Assembly (NCBI GenBank): GCA_902614375.1
Contig: CACMKZ010000006.1
Coordinates: 1-64,000 of the forward strand
Direction: 5' to 3'
Source: an uncultured Alphaproteobacteria bacterium
Lineage (GTDB): Bacteria; Pseudomonadota; Alphaproteobacteria; HIMB59; GCA-002718135
DNA: 64,000 nucleotides
Part shown: piece after piece, positions 55,373-63,630 of the stretch
Position numbering within the stretch: the first letter of the stretch is position 1
Layout of the letters: every line of letters begins with the position of its first letter
Notes under the pieces: generated by a model
What the model saw: the letters and a program-made list of their open reading frames with translations, nothing else
What the model was told of the DNA's origin: nothing
Databases searched by the model: none
Made by a program: the position numbers and the translations under genes

Positions 55373-56973
55373 TGGATAAAAACGCTGACTACATCATTGT
55401 TGGAGCAGGGTCAGCAGGTTGTGTTTTAGCTAACAGATTGTCTTCACAATCAAAGAATTCTGTAATTTTATTAGAAGCTGGCCCATCCAGTAAAACCTGG
55501 AAAGTTGATATGCCAAGTGCACTTCTATATGCAATGCATGATCCAAAATATAATTGGAAATATTATACTGAACCTGAGCCGTTTCTAAATAATAGATCTT
55601 TATATTGTCCAAGAGGTAAAATGATCGGGGGATGCTCTTCGCATAACGGAATGGTTTTCGCTAGAGGTCATAAAGAGGATTTTGATAGATGGTCTTCAAG
55701 TGGTTTAACTAATTGGTCATATGAAAAAGTTTTACCTTTTTTTAAAAAATTAGAAACTTGGTCTCATGATAGTAATGTAAGAGGTAAAGAGGGGCCATTA
55801 AAAGTAAATAAATCAAACATAGATAAAAAATATCCTCTATTTAAAAAAGTTTTAGAAGCTGCACAAGAAGCTGGATATAAAATATTTAATGACTCTAATA
55901 GTATTGATAAGGAAGGTTTTGGAACTTTTGATGTAACAATAAACAATGGCGTTAGGCAAAGTGTTGCTAAGGCATATTTAGAGCCAATCCAAAATAGAAA
56001 AAATCTAAGAATAATAAATAATATTGATGTTAAAAAAATTCTTTTTAAAAATAAAACTGCAATTGGTGTTGAAACGATTAAAAAAAATATAACCAATAAT
56101 TATTTAGCCAATAAAGAAGTTATACTTTGTGCTGGTTCAATTAATTCACCTAAAATTCTTCAATTATCCGGAATAGGTAATGAAACGTATCTTAAAAGCT
56201 TGGGAATAGAAGTTATTAATAATTTAGTTGGGGTGGGAGAAAATTTACAAGATCATTTAGAGATGTACATTCAGTATAAATCTAAAAAAAATGAAACATT
56301 ACATACTCTAGCAACGAATTATCTTTATCAAGCTATTGAGGGATCAAAATGGTTTTTATTTAAAAAAGGTAGATTAGCAAACTCACATTTAGAATTAGGA
56401 GGGTTTGTTAAATCTGACAAATCATATAGTCATCCAAACTTACAATTTCATTTTTTTCCGTACTTAGTTATTAATCATGGTTTAGAAAATCCTAAGTTTG
56501 AAGCTTTTCAATTTCATGTATGTCCAAATAGACCAAAAAGCAGAGGTTTTATTAAAATTAAAACAAATAACTATAAAGATGATCCTAAAATTCAATTTAA
56601 TTACCTTAAGCATGAGGATGATTTAAAACAAATGAGAGAAGGTGTAAGAATTGCCAGAAAAATTTTGTCTCAAAAACCACTTAAAGAGTATCTCGGTAAA
56701 GAAATTAGGCCTGGGAAAAATGTATCTAATCAAAATGAATTAGATGAAGTTATTAAAAATACATCTGAATCTGCGTATCATCCGTCATGCACTAATAAAA
56801 TGGGTGAGGACAAAACTTCAGTTGTAGACCAAGACCTAAGGGTTCATGGAATTCAAAATTTAAGAGTTATTGATGCTTCTGTAATGCCAGATATTGTTAG
56901 TGCTAATTTAAATGCAACAACTATTATGATTGCTGAAAAAGCTTACGACCAAATAAATAGTACCGTTAGTTAG
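55372..56973 (+). CDS. GMC-family FAD oxidoreductase (choline dehydrogenase-like)
   Basis: A 533-residue flavoenzyme beginning with a GTG that shares a base with the previous stop. IVGAGSAGCVLANRLS binds FAD; PRGKMIGGCSSHNGMVFARG and LCAGSINSPKILQLSGIG are GMC signatures; YHPSCTNKMG carries the active-site His, and NLNATTIMIAEKAYD the C-terminal motif. It is a second GMC oxidase in the window. Here Gly-Cys replaces the usual Gly-Ser in GGCSS, as seen in several bacterial members. Its gene ends at a bidirectional terminator. Confidence 0.88.
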   Translation: MDKNADYIIVGAGSAGCVLANRLSSQSKNSVILLEAGPSSKTWKVDMPSALLYAMHDPKYNWKYYTEPEPFLNNRSLYCPRGKMIGGCSSHNGMVFARGHKEDFDRWSSSGLTNWSYEKVLPFFKKLETWSHDSNVRGKEGPLKVNKSNIDKKYPLFKKVLEAAQEAGYKIFNDSNSIDKEGFGTFDVTINNGVRQSVAKAYLEPIQNRKNLRIINNIDVKKILFKNKTAIGVETIKKNITNNYLANKEVILCAGSINSPKILQLSGIGNETYLKSLGIEVINNLVGVGENLQDHLEMYIQYKSKKNETLHTLATNYLYQAIEGSKWFLFKKGRLANSHLELGGFVKSDKSYSHPNLQFHFFPYLVINHGLENPKFEAFQFHVCPNRPKSRGFIKIKTNNYKDDPKIQFNYLKHEDDLKQMREGVRIARKILSQKPLKEYLGKEIRPGKNVSNQNELDEVIKNTSESAYHPSCTNKMGEDKTSVVDQDLRVHGIQNLRVIDASVMPDIVSANLNATTIMIAEKAYDQINSTVS

Positions 56974-56977
56974 AGAG

Positions 56978-57006
56978 AAAAAATCTAATTTAATTAGATC
57001 GTTTTT
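56978..57006. terminator. bidirectional AT-rich terminator
   Basis: The inverted repeat ATCTAATT-T-AATTAGAT (56983-56999) has six A's before it (T's on the minus strand, directly after the stem) and CG plus five T's after it. It lies 5 bases after the GMC stop and contains the stop codon of the convergent 59-residue gene. The stem has only two GC pairs, but the position and T-runs on both sides fit termination in both directions. Confidence 0.7.
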
Positions 57007-57173
57007 CTTCTAAGAGTCCAACCGTATCTTTCGCTGTAGTATGCTTCGATACCATCAGCAAGATTAAGGTCATAATTTGAGTCTAAAGATCCTTCAATAA
57101 CCTTATTCTCAATAGAACTCTGCTCTAGGCTGTCTTTTTGGCTATTAATATTTTCTGTTAATTTACTATTCAT
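56994..57173 (-). CDS. 59-residue small protein
   Basis: An open frame from ATG 57173 to TAA 56994 too short for ordinary ORF lists. The protein has an acidic, Ser/Asn-rich first half (LTENINSQKDSLEQSS) and a tighter C-terminal part, LADGIEAYYSERYGWTLRRK, with aromatic and basic residues. Codon use is normal for this region with more GC than the AT-rich spacer, and it fills the gap between a terminator and a divergent regulator. There is no Shine-Dalgarno; a TTTACAAA site lies 11 bases upstream. I do not recognise the family. Confidence 0.65.
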   Translation of the reverse strand: MNSKLTENINSQKDSLEQSSIENKVIEGSLDSNYDLNLADGIEAYYSERYGWTLRRKTI

Positions 57174-57183
57174 ATTTACAGAT

Positions 57184-57282
57184 TTTACAAATACATAAAA
57201 AAATAAAAAAAAACTAGAGTTTTTCTTATTTTTAATGTAAAGAAAATTACTTCGAATTTATTATTTTTGTAAATTTTGTAAA
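57184..57282. promoter_or_regulatory. divergent promoter with three TTTGTAAA-type sites
   Basis: This spacer separates the 59-residue gene from the ScfR-type regulator. TTTACAAA (57184-57191), the reverse complement of TTTGTAAA, lies just upstream of the small gene, and two adjacent TTTGTAAA copies (57266-57273 and 57275-57282) run into the regulator's start codon. ScfR-family proteins are reported to bind TTTGCAAA-type boxes, so these may be autoregulatory operators. Between them the sequence is runs of A and T. Confidence 0.55.
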
Positions 57283-58721
57283 TGAATATTGAATCTGACA
57301 TAAATTTTGGCCCAAGGTTAAAAAAACAAAGGATAAGCAAGGGTTTTTCACAAGCTGAATTATCAAAAACTATTGGTATATCTCCTAGTTATTTAAATTT
57401 AATTGAAAGTGGAAAAAGAAAAATACCACTTTCCTTACTAATTAAAGCAGCTGATAAATTAGATTTATCAATTAAAGACTTCTCAACAGAATCTAGTAAA
57501 CGACTACTTTCAGACGTAATGGATGTTTTAAGCAATGAGATTTTTGATGATTTAAAGATAACCAATCATGACACAAGTGACTTTATTGGTTCAAATCCTA
57601 ACATAGCTAAAGCATTACTGACAATAAATGATTCTTTTAAAAGTTTTAAAGAAGATATGCAAAATCGACTTGAAACGATGGATGTCAATGCAAATCAAAT
57701 TGAAAAACCAACAAGATTACCTGTAGAAATCGTTTCAGATATTCTTCAAGAAAATAAAAATTACTTTCATGATTTAGAAGTAAGTTCTGAAAATCTAAGA
57801 AAAGAAATAGGTCTTGAAACTGGACCTAACATTGGTTCTGGATCTAAATTATCACTTTATCTTAAAGAAAAACATGGAATTGAAGTTAAAATAGTAACCA
57901 TAAACGAAGATGAAAAAATAGTTAAAAGATTTGATGAAAAATCCAAGATTTTTTATCTTTCTGAAATGTTAACTTACACATCAAGAAACTTTCATTTAGC
58001 ATCACAAGTTGCTTATTTAGAGGCTAATGATGTTATCAATAAAGTTATTAAAGATAATAACGTCGAATCAGAAGAAGTAGAACCTTTGCTTAAACTATCT
58101 TTACTAAATTATTATGCTGCTGCTTTTATGATGCCTTATAACGATTTTTTAAAGAGTGCTAAATTACATAAATATGATGTAGAAATTTTGATGCATCATT
58201 ATGCTTGTAGTTTTGAACAAGTTACACATAGATTAACAAATCTTCAAAGACCTGGAAACGAAGGAGTGCCATTTCATTTTTTAAAAACAGATATTGCTGG
58301 AAATGTGTCAAAGCGATTTTCTTTATCTGGTATTCACATACCAAGACATGGAGGTTCTTGTCCTAGATGGAATGTGTATACTGCTTTTTTAAATCCTGGA
58401 AAAATTCATCCTCAAATATCTAAAATGCCTGATGGACGAGTATATTTTTGTATAGCAAGAGCTTTTGAGAAAGGAATTGAAAAACATGGAATGCCTAAAA
58501 GTTTTGTTTCGATTGGTTTAGGTTGTGATATGAAATACGCTAAAGATCTAATTTATTCTGAAGGAATTGATCTTAATAATAAAAAATTACAAATGCCAAT
58601 TGGAGTTTCGTGTAGGATATGCCCTAGAGTGGAATGTCAGCAAAGAGCTTTTCCTCCAATTGATAAAGAACTTAAATTAGATATAAAATATCGAGGGACG
58701 TCTCCCTACGTTACAATTTAG
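57282..58721 (+). CDS. ScfR-type transcriptional regulator (HTH-XRE, peptidase-like, DUF2083)
   Basis: A 479-residue regulator of the short-chain fatty acyl-CoA (ScfR) family. An XRE helix-turn-helix is at residues 10-66 (LKKQRISKGFSQAEL, SPSYLNLIESGKR), followed by an IrrE-like central part (HHYACSFEQVTHRLTNLQRPG) and a C-terminal domain with Cys in GGSCPRW, GLGCDM, VSCRICPR and VEC. Known members (RamB, PccR) sense acyl-CoAs and control propionate, acetate or glyoxylate-bypass genes. It is divergent from the 59-residue gene and abuts the convergent oxidoreductase. Confidence 0.85.
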   Translation: MNIESDINFGPRLKKQRISKGFSQAELSKTIGISPSYLNLIESGKRKIPLSLLIKAADKLDLSIKDFSTESSKRLLSDVMDVLSNEIFDDLKITNHDTSDFIGSNPNIAKALLTINDSFKSFKEDMQNRLETMDVNANQIEKPTRLPVEIVSDILQENKNYFHDLEVSSENLRKEIGLETGPNIGSGSKLSLYLKEKHGIEVKIVTINEDEKIVKRFDEKSKIFYLSEMLTYTSRNFHLASQVAYLEANDVINKVIKDNNVESEEVEPLLKLSLLNYYAAAFMMPYNDFLKSAKLHKYDVEILMHHYACSFEQVTHRLTNLQRPGNEGVPFHFLKTDIAGNVSKRFSLSGIHIPRHGGSCPRWNVYTAFLNPGKIHPQISKMPDGRVYFCIARAFEKGIEKHGMPKSFVSIGLGCDMKYAKDLIYSEGIDLNNKKLQMPIGVSCRICPRVECQQRAFPPIDKELKLDIKYRGTSPYVTI

Positions 58722-59729
58722 TTAAATTTTAACTAACATTTTGCCTAAATTTTTACCATTAAGTAAATCTATAAATGCTTTAGGAGCATTTTCTATATTT
58801 TCATAAATTGTTTCTTTAAATTTTATTTTTCCTTCTGAAATCCAATTTCGCATATCAGTTTCAAAAGGCTCATTATCATTTTCATGATCAAAAATTAAAA
58901 AACCTTTTATTGTTAATCTTTTTACTAATACGTGAGCCATATTTTTTAGTCCAGCAGGAGTAGAAGTTGAATTCATCTGAGATATTCTTCCACAAATAAT
59001 AATTCTTCCAAAATTTTTCATTCGAAAAATTGCAGACTCTAAAAAATCACCCCCAACATTATCAAAATATAAGTCAAATCCTTCAGGACAAATTTCTTTT
59101 AAGTGAAGAACAAGGTTATCAATTTTTTTATAATTAAATGCCACATCAACATTTAATTCATTTTTTAACCAATCAACTTTTTCATCTGATCCTGTACTAG
59201 CATAAACTTTACATCCTAAATTTTTTGCAATTTGACAAACTGTTGATCCAACACTTCCACCTGCTGAAGATACAAGAATACTTTGCCCCTTTTGTATATT
59301 TCCATGATTAAAAAGACCAATATATGCTGTTTGACCTGTCATTCCTAAAGGTCCTAGATAAGTTTGCAATGGAAGATTGAAATTTTTTATTTTTTTTAAA
59401 TCACCGCCTTTGCAAATGAAGTTATCTCTCATTCCAAAATTACTGAAAACAACATCTCCTTCTTTAAATTGTGAATCTTTTGATTTTTGTACTGACCCAA
59501 TTGCATAACCTTCCATTTCCTCGCCTAGTAAAAAGGGTGGTTTATAATTTTTACGTTCTGTCATTCTTGCTCTCATATATGGATCAACAGATATCCATGA
59601 ATTAAGAACATGAATATTATTTGTTTCATCTAATTCTAAAGTTTTAGATTTAATTTCAAAATCCTCTTCTTTGGGTAAGCCAGTTGGTATATAATTTTTT
59701 AAAGCTACATATTTTGAGATTATTGTCAT
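58722..59729 (-). CDS. NADP-dependent medium-chain oxidoreductase (CurA/PTGR-like)
   Basis: A 335-residue zinc-free MDR protein. SVDPYMRARM is the CurA/leukotriene-B4-dehydrogenase motif, GPLGMTGQTAYIGLF and LVSSAGGSVGSTVCQIAKNLGC bind NADPH, and FDLYFDNVGGDFLESAI follows. The family reduces enones. It runs in the same direction as the carnitine genes and ends directly against the regulator's 3' end. It is followed (upstream) by the carnitine dehydrogenase remnant with a 2-base gap, so it may be co-transcribed with it. Confidence 0.87.
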   Translation of the reverse strand: MTIISKYVALKNYIPTGLPKEEDFEIKSKTLELDETNNIHVLNSWISVDPYMRARMTERKNYKPPFLLGEEMEGYAIGSVQKSKDSQFKEGDVVFSNFGMRDNFICKGGDLKKIKNFNLPLQTYLGPLGMTGQTAYIGLFNHGNIQKGQSILVSSAGGSVGSTVCQIAKNLGCKVYASTGSDEKVDWLKNELNVDVAFNYKKIDNLVLHLKEICPEGFDLYFDNVGGDFLESAIFRMKNFGRIIICGRISQMNSTSTPAGLKNMAHVLVKRLTIKGFLIFDHENDNEPFETDMRNWISEGKIKFKETIYENIENAPKAFIDLLNGKNLGKMLVKI

Positions 59730-59731
59730 AA

Positions 59732-60652
59732 TTATAATTTATATTTTTTCTTTAATTCTAGCAAATCTATTAAGAAATTATCTCTTATGTTACTTAAATC
59801 TTTTATAGAATGATTATTTGATTGTTTTTTTGTTCCTTTGATGATTTTTTCTTTAAGTTTTTTTGTCAATTTTGGAGATTTCAGTTTAGTCCATGGAAGT
59901 TTTAATGCTGGTCCAAATTGATCTAACATGTGTTTCATACCCATTTCTCCTCCAGCAAGATGAAAAGTAAGAAAAGTTCCCATTAAAGCCCACCTCATAC
60001 CAGGCCCATAAGTGATTGCTTCATCTAAATCTTTTGTTGAAGCATATCCATCATTTACAATATGTAACCCCTCTCTCCACAAAGCTTCTTGCAATCTATC
60101 AGATAAAAAGCCTGGTAATTCTTTTTCTACCGATAATGTCTTCATTTTAATTTTTTGATAAAATTTTTTTGCTTTATTTAGATATAAATTTGTAGTTTTT
60201 TTACCTTTTACAATTTCAACCAAAGGGAGAATATATACAGGGTTAAATGGATGAGCTATGATTAATCTTTTTGGATTAATACATTTCGATTGTAAATCTG
60301 ATGGAAGTAAACCAGATGAACTTGAAGCAATTATTGAATTTGAGGGAGAATATTTACTTATATTTTTTATAACATCTTTTTTTAAAGTTAATCGTTCGGG
60401 GACATTTTCCTGAATTAAATCTGCATTTTTAACTGCTTCTTCAATACTGTCTACGATTTCCAAATTTTTGAAATTGATTTTTGTATTATATAATTTTTTT
60501 ATAATTAAGTTTGTTCTTGTTATTTCTTCTTTTAGAAAATGTAATTACTGAGAATTTTTATCAAATGCTTTGACTTTTATACCATTAGCGAGAAATCTAA
60601 GTATCCAGCCGGTACCAATTACACCAGTTCCAATGACAGCAATATTTTTCAA
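59732..60652 (-). pseudogene. lcdH: L-carnitine 3-dehydrogenase interrupted by one in-frame stop codon
   Basis: The reading frame from TTG 60652 encodes a 3-hydroxyacyl-CoA-dehydrogenase-fold protein of about 306 codons. It starts KNIAVIGTGVIGTGWILRFL (NAD motif GxGxxG) and goes to FDKNSQ, then meets TAA (60547-60549 on the plus strand numbering) and continues in the same frame: LHFLKEE, then NVPERL, SSSSGLLPSD, HPFNPVYILPLVEIV, EALWREGLHIVNDG and TFLTFHLAGGEMGMKH, the last matching carnitine dehydrogenase. There is no frameshift. The downstream part alone opens with TTG 60463 but lacks NAD binding and a ribosome site. Confidence 0.8.
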
Positions 60653-60653
60653 A

Positions 60654-61544
60654 TTAAAAATGTTTTTTTAGTTTTAATTTCTCTCTAGTCTGTTGAGGGG
60701 ATAAAATAGAAGCCCCCATATCTTCAACAATGCATCTTGCTTTTTCAACTAACTGTGCATTTGATGCAAAAACTCCTTTCTTTAAATAAAGATTATCTTC
60801 AAGTCCCACACGAACATTTCCTCCTAAAATAACTGCTTGTGCAGCCATGGGCATTTGTGATCTTCCTATTCCAAATCCAGACCAAATACCTTCAGTAGGT
60901 ACCATTTCAGCCATTGCTTTCATTGCGCTCGTTGTTGCAGGTGATCCCCAAGGTATGCCAAGGCATATTTGATAAAAAGGAGGACCATCAATTAAACCTT
61001 CTTTATAAAGTTGGTTAGCAAACCATAAATGACCCATTTCAAAAGCTTCCATTTCTGGTTTCACTCCAAGCTCCTGCATTTTTTTTGCTGCAGTTCTTAG
61101 TTGTATTGGTGTGTGAATAAATGTCATGTTTGAGTCACCAAAATTTAGTGATCCGCAGTCTAAAGTACAAATTTCTGGCAATAACTCTTCAACATGTTCT
61201 AATCTGCTTAATGCATCGATCATATCTGTATTTGCTCCCACTGGATTTAAAGGATCTTTACCTGTTCCAACTTCAAAATCACCACCCATACCTGTAGTAA
61301 AATTTAAAACTACATCAGTATCAGAAGAGCGAATTCTATCTGCCACTTCTTTATAATAACTTAAATTTCTAGAAGGTTTGCCATCAGGTTCTCTTACATG
61401 TACATGAGCTATTGCTGCACCCGCTTTGGCAGCTTCAATTGAAGCATCAGCAATTTGTTTTGGTGTTATAGGTAATTCAGGATGTTTGCCTGCTGTATCT
61501 CCTGATCCAGTTACAGCACACGAAATTATTACTTCATTATTCAT
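60654..61544 (-). CDS. beta-keto acid cleavage enzyme (3-dehydrocarnitine:acetyl-CoA trimethylamine transferase type)
   Basis: A 296-residue zinc TIM-barrel of the BKACE family. [22 protein letters not shown] is the start block, [12 protein letters not shown] carries the two zinc histidines, and [14 protein letters not shown] with [10 protein letters not shown] and [12 protein letters not shown] complete the site. The adjacent carnitine dehydrogenase makes 3-dehydrocarnitine the likely substrate, giving acetoacetate and betainyl-CoA with acetyl-CoA. The dehydrogenase frame starts 1 base after its stop. A divergent thioesterase lies 42 bases away. Confidence 0.9.
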   Translation of the reverse strand: MNNEVIISCAVTGSGDTAGKHPELPITPKQIADASIEAAKAGAAIAHVHVREPDGKPSRNLSYYKEVADRIRSSDTDVVLNFTTGMGGDFEVGTGKDPLNPVGANTDMIDALSRLEHVEELLPEICTLDCGSLNFGDSNMTFIHTPIQLRTAAKKMQELGVKPEMEAFEMGHLWFANQLYKEGLIDGPPFYQICLGIPWGSPATTSAMKAMAEMVPTEGIWSGFGIGRSQMPMAAQAVILGGNVRVGLEDNLYLKKGVFASNAQLVEKARCIVEDMGASILSPQQTREKLKLKKHF

Positions 61545-61586
61545 TTTTTTAAACTACTATATTTTTTGAATTAATAAAGAAAAACA

Positions 61587-62054
61587 ATGAAGATATATTT
61601 AAATTCAGGAAGAGTTAAAAAAGAATGGACCGATTACAATGGTCATATGAATTTGGCATTTTATATTCATCTTTTTGATGCTGGATGGGAAGTTCTTTTA
61701 CAAAAATTTAATATGGGTGAAACTTCTGCAAAAACAGAGAAGAAAACTACTTTTGCTGTAGAGTCACACACAACTTATGACAAAGAAGTGAAAGAGGGTG
61801 ATGAAGTAGATATTAATTTATTATTTCTTGATAGGGATAAAAAAAGATTAATTTATAAATTAGAAATGACACATAAACTTGAAGGTTACAGAGCAGCAAC
61901 AACAGAGGTTTGTTCTTTGTATGTTGATTTAAATGTTAGAAAAGTTTCTGAATTAGAATTAGAAAAGCAAAAAGATATAGATAAATTTATTCAAGAAAAT
62001 AAAAATAACTTTGATCCAGGTAACCTTACACTAATCAATAAGCTAAAAAAATAA
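61587..62054 (+). CDS. betainyl-CoA thioesterase-like hot-dog protein
   Basis: A 155-residue single hot-dog thioesterase. WTDYNGHMNLAFYIHLFDAG is the active-site block (Asp and His of the 4-hydroxybenzoyl-CoA/CdhC-like family), and KLEGYRAATTEVCSLYVDL the distal strand. Next to carnitine dehydrogenase and BKACE it should release glycine betaine from betainyl-CoA. It is divergent from BKACE across 42 bases and its stop abuts the convergent HD-domain gene. Confidence 0.82.
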   Translation: MKIYLNSGRVKKEWTDYNGHMNLAFYIHLFDAGWEVLLQKFNMGETSAKTEKKTTFAVESHTTYDKEVKEGDEVDINLLFLDRDKKRLIYKLEMTHKLEGYRAATTEVCSLYVDLNVRKVSELELEKQKDIDKFIQENKNNFDPGNLTLINKLKK

Positions 62055-62618
62055 TTATAAATTTCTATAAGGTGTTCTATTAAATATTCTTTGAACCATT
62101 GGAACAAATTCTTTTAGAGGAATTGTATCATAATTTGGATCAAATGATGCTTGATCCCATCTTTCACAAAAATCTATAGTGTCTTTAAAGAATTCATGAC
62201 CTTTGAACTTATCTCTTAGATTTCTATCTTTTCCATAATAATGATTATAGTAGTAGGCCTGAAACAAACCGTGTTGTTCTACTATCCATCTTGTTTTTTC
62301 AGACACAAAAGGTTTTAATACTGCAGCTGCAAGTTCAGAATGATTAAGAGGTGCAATTTCATCACCTATATCATGCAATAAGGATGCTACCACCATTTCT
62401 TCAGAAGCTTGTTCACGTAACGCTCTTGATGCAGTTTGAAGAGAATGTTCTAATCTAGATACCTTATAGCCACCTAAAGAGTTGTCTAAACTTTCTAGCA
62501 CTCTTACTATTCGATCAGCTGTACCTTCAATAAATTTATCTTCAAAATTAGCAAGAAGTTCATAATCCTCTTTATCACCATGTTTCATTTCAGTGAATTT
62601 TACTTCATCTTTAGACAT
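62055..62618 (-). CDS. HD-domain protein, possible mixed-valent diiron oxygenase (PhnZ/TmpB-like)
   Basis: A 187-residue HD-superfamily protein. Candidate metal ligands are His58 (SRLEHSLQT), His82-Asp83 (LLHDIGD), His93 (LNHSELA), His116 (VEQHGLF) and Asp155 (CERWDQASFD), the order and spacing of PhnZ and TmpB, which oxidise C-P-bond-containing amines rather than hydrolyse phosphates. The PhnZ Tyr/Glu upstream of the first His are not clearly conserved (GGYKVSRLEH). The ATG at 62633 would add five residues. Carnitine genes alongside suggest a trimethylammonium-type substrate. Confidence 0.72.
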   Translation of the reverse strand: MSKDEVKFTEMKHGDKEDYELLANFEDKFIEGTADRIVRVLESLDNSLGGYKVSRLEHSLQTASRALREQASEEMVVASLLHDIGDEIAPLNHSELAAAVLKPFVSEKTRWIVEQHGLFQAYYYNHYYGKDRNLRDKFKGHEFFKDTIDFCERWDQASFDPNYDTIPLKEFVPMVQRIFNRTPYRNL

Positions 62619-62646
62619 GAAATAATTATACATATTTTTAAATTTT

Positions 62647-63630
62647 ATGAAACTAATTCCTGAATGGCATGAACACCAATATTGTTTGATTGCTTGGCCG
62701 TGTAATAAAGATCTTTATGGTAAAATTATTAATAAGGCTAGAGATGAAGTTGCAAATGTAATTAATGAAATTGCAAAAACTGAGCAGGTTATTGTTTTGT
62801 CAAATAAAGAAGATATTAATGAAATTCAAAATAAAACTGATCATAAAAATATAGATATTATAGAATGTAAATTAGATGATTCTTGGATGCGAGATATTGC
62901 ACCAATTTTTTATAATGAAAATGAAAAATTAAAATCAATTAGCTTTGAATTTAATGGTTATGGAAAGTATCCAGATTATTTAAATGATAATAAAATATCA
63001 AAATTTATTTCAAGCTATTTAAATATCCCAACAACAACTTCTGACTTGGTCATTGAAGGAGGAGCAATAACTTATGATGATAAAAAAAATTTATTTAGCA
63101 CCAAAAATGTAATATTTAACAAGAATAGAAAACAAAAACATAATAGTGAATATATTATTAAAGAATTAAAGCTCTTGTTTGACTTAAATTATATTTTTCT
63201 ATTTGAAAATGGACTAATGGAGGATGATACAGATGGTCATGTAGATAATTTATTATGCCCGATAGGAAAAAATCAATATTTAATTGCTACAACTCACAAA
63301 TTAGATCCTAATTATGAAATATTAGAAAAAAACAAAGCTGATCTTATTAAGTTTTTTAGAGATACTAATCAGACATTTGATTTAATTGAAGTTCCTTTAC
63401 CTACAAGAAAAAAGATTAATAATAAGAATATTATTAGTTCATATATAAATTTCTATTTCAGTAAAAATAAAATTATCTTACCTAAATTCAATGTTAAGGA
63501 AGATAATGAGGTAAAATTAATTTTTGAAAAGTTATTCCCAAATCGAGAAATTGTGATGTTGGAAACAGAAAATATAAATTATGGTGGTGGAAATATTCAT
63601 TGTATAACAATGAATGTACCAAAAATATGA
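62647..63630 (+). CDS. aguA: agmatine deiminase
   Basis: A 327-residue penta-fold enzyme that converts agmatine to N-carbamoylputrescine and ammonia. Markers are WHEHQYCLIAWP at the start, DDSWMRDIAPIF, VIEGGAITYDDKKN, DTDGHVDN and the catalytic Cys in NYGGGNIHCITMN at the C-terminus. Length is slightly short of the usual 340-370. It overlaps the following amidase gene by ATGA, the standard aguA-aguB pair, and starts 13-28 bases from the divergent HD gene. Confidence 0.92.
   Translation: MKLIPEWHEHQYCLIAWPCNKDLYGKIINKARDEVANVINEIAKTEQVIVLSNKEDINEIQNKTDHKNIDIIECKLDDSWMRDIAPIFYNENEKLKSISFEFNGYGKYPDYLNDNKISKFISSYLNIPTTTSDLVIEGGAITYDDKKNLFSTKNVIFNKNRKQKHNSEYIIKELKLLFDLNYIFLFENGLMEDDTDGHVDNLLCPIGKNQYLIATTHKLDPNYEILEKNKADLIKFFRDTNQTFDLIEVPLPTRKKINNKNIISSYINFYFSKNKIILPKFNVKEDNEVKLIFEKLFPNREIVMLETENINYGGGNIHCITMNVPKI

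Noticed and set aside
58722-59729. CurA-like oxidoreductase as an alcohol dehydrogenase.
   Set aside because: It lacks zinc ligands and carries the SVDPYMRARM motif of the zinc-free reductases.
60464-60653. Apparent frameshift or missing N-terminus in the carnitine dehydrogenase.
   Set aside because: Reading codons by hand shows both parts lie in one frame; a single TAA is the only interruption.
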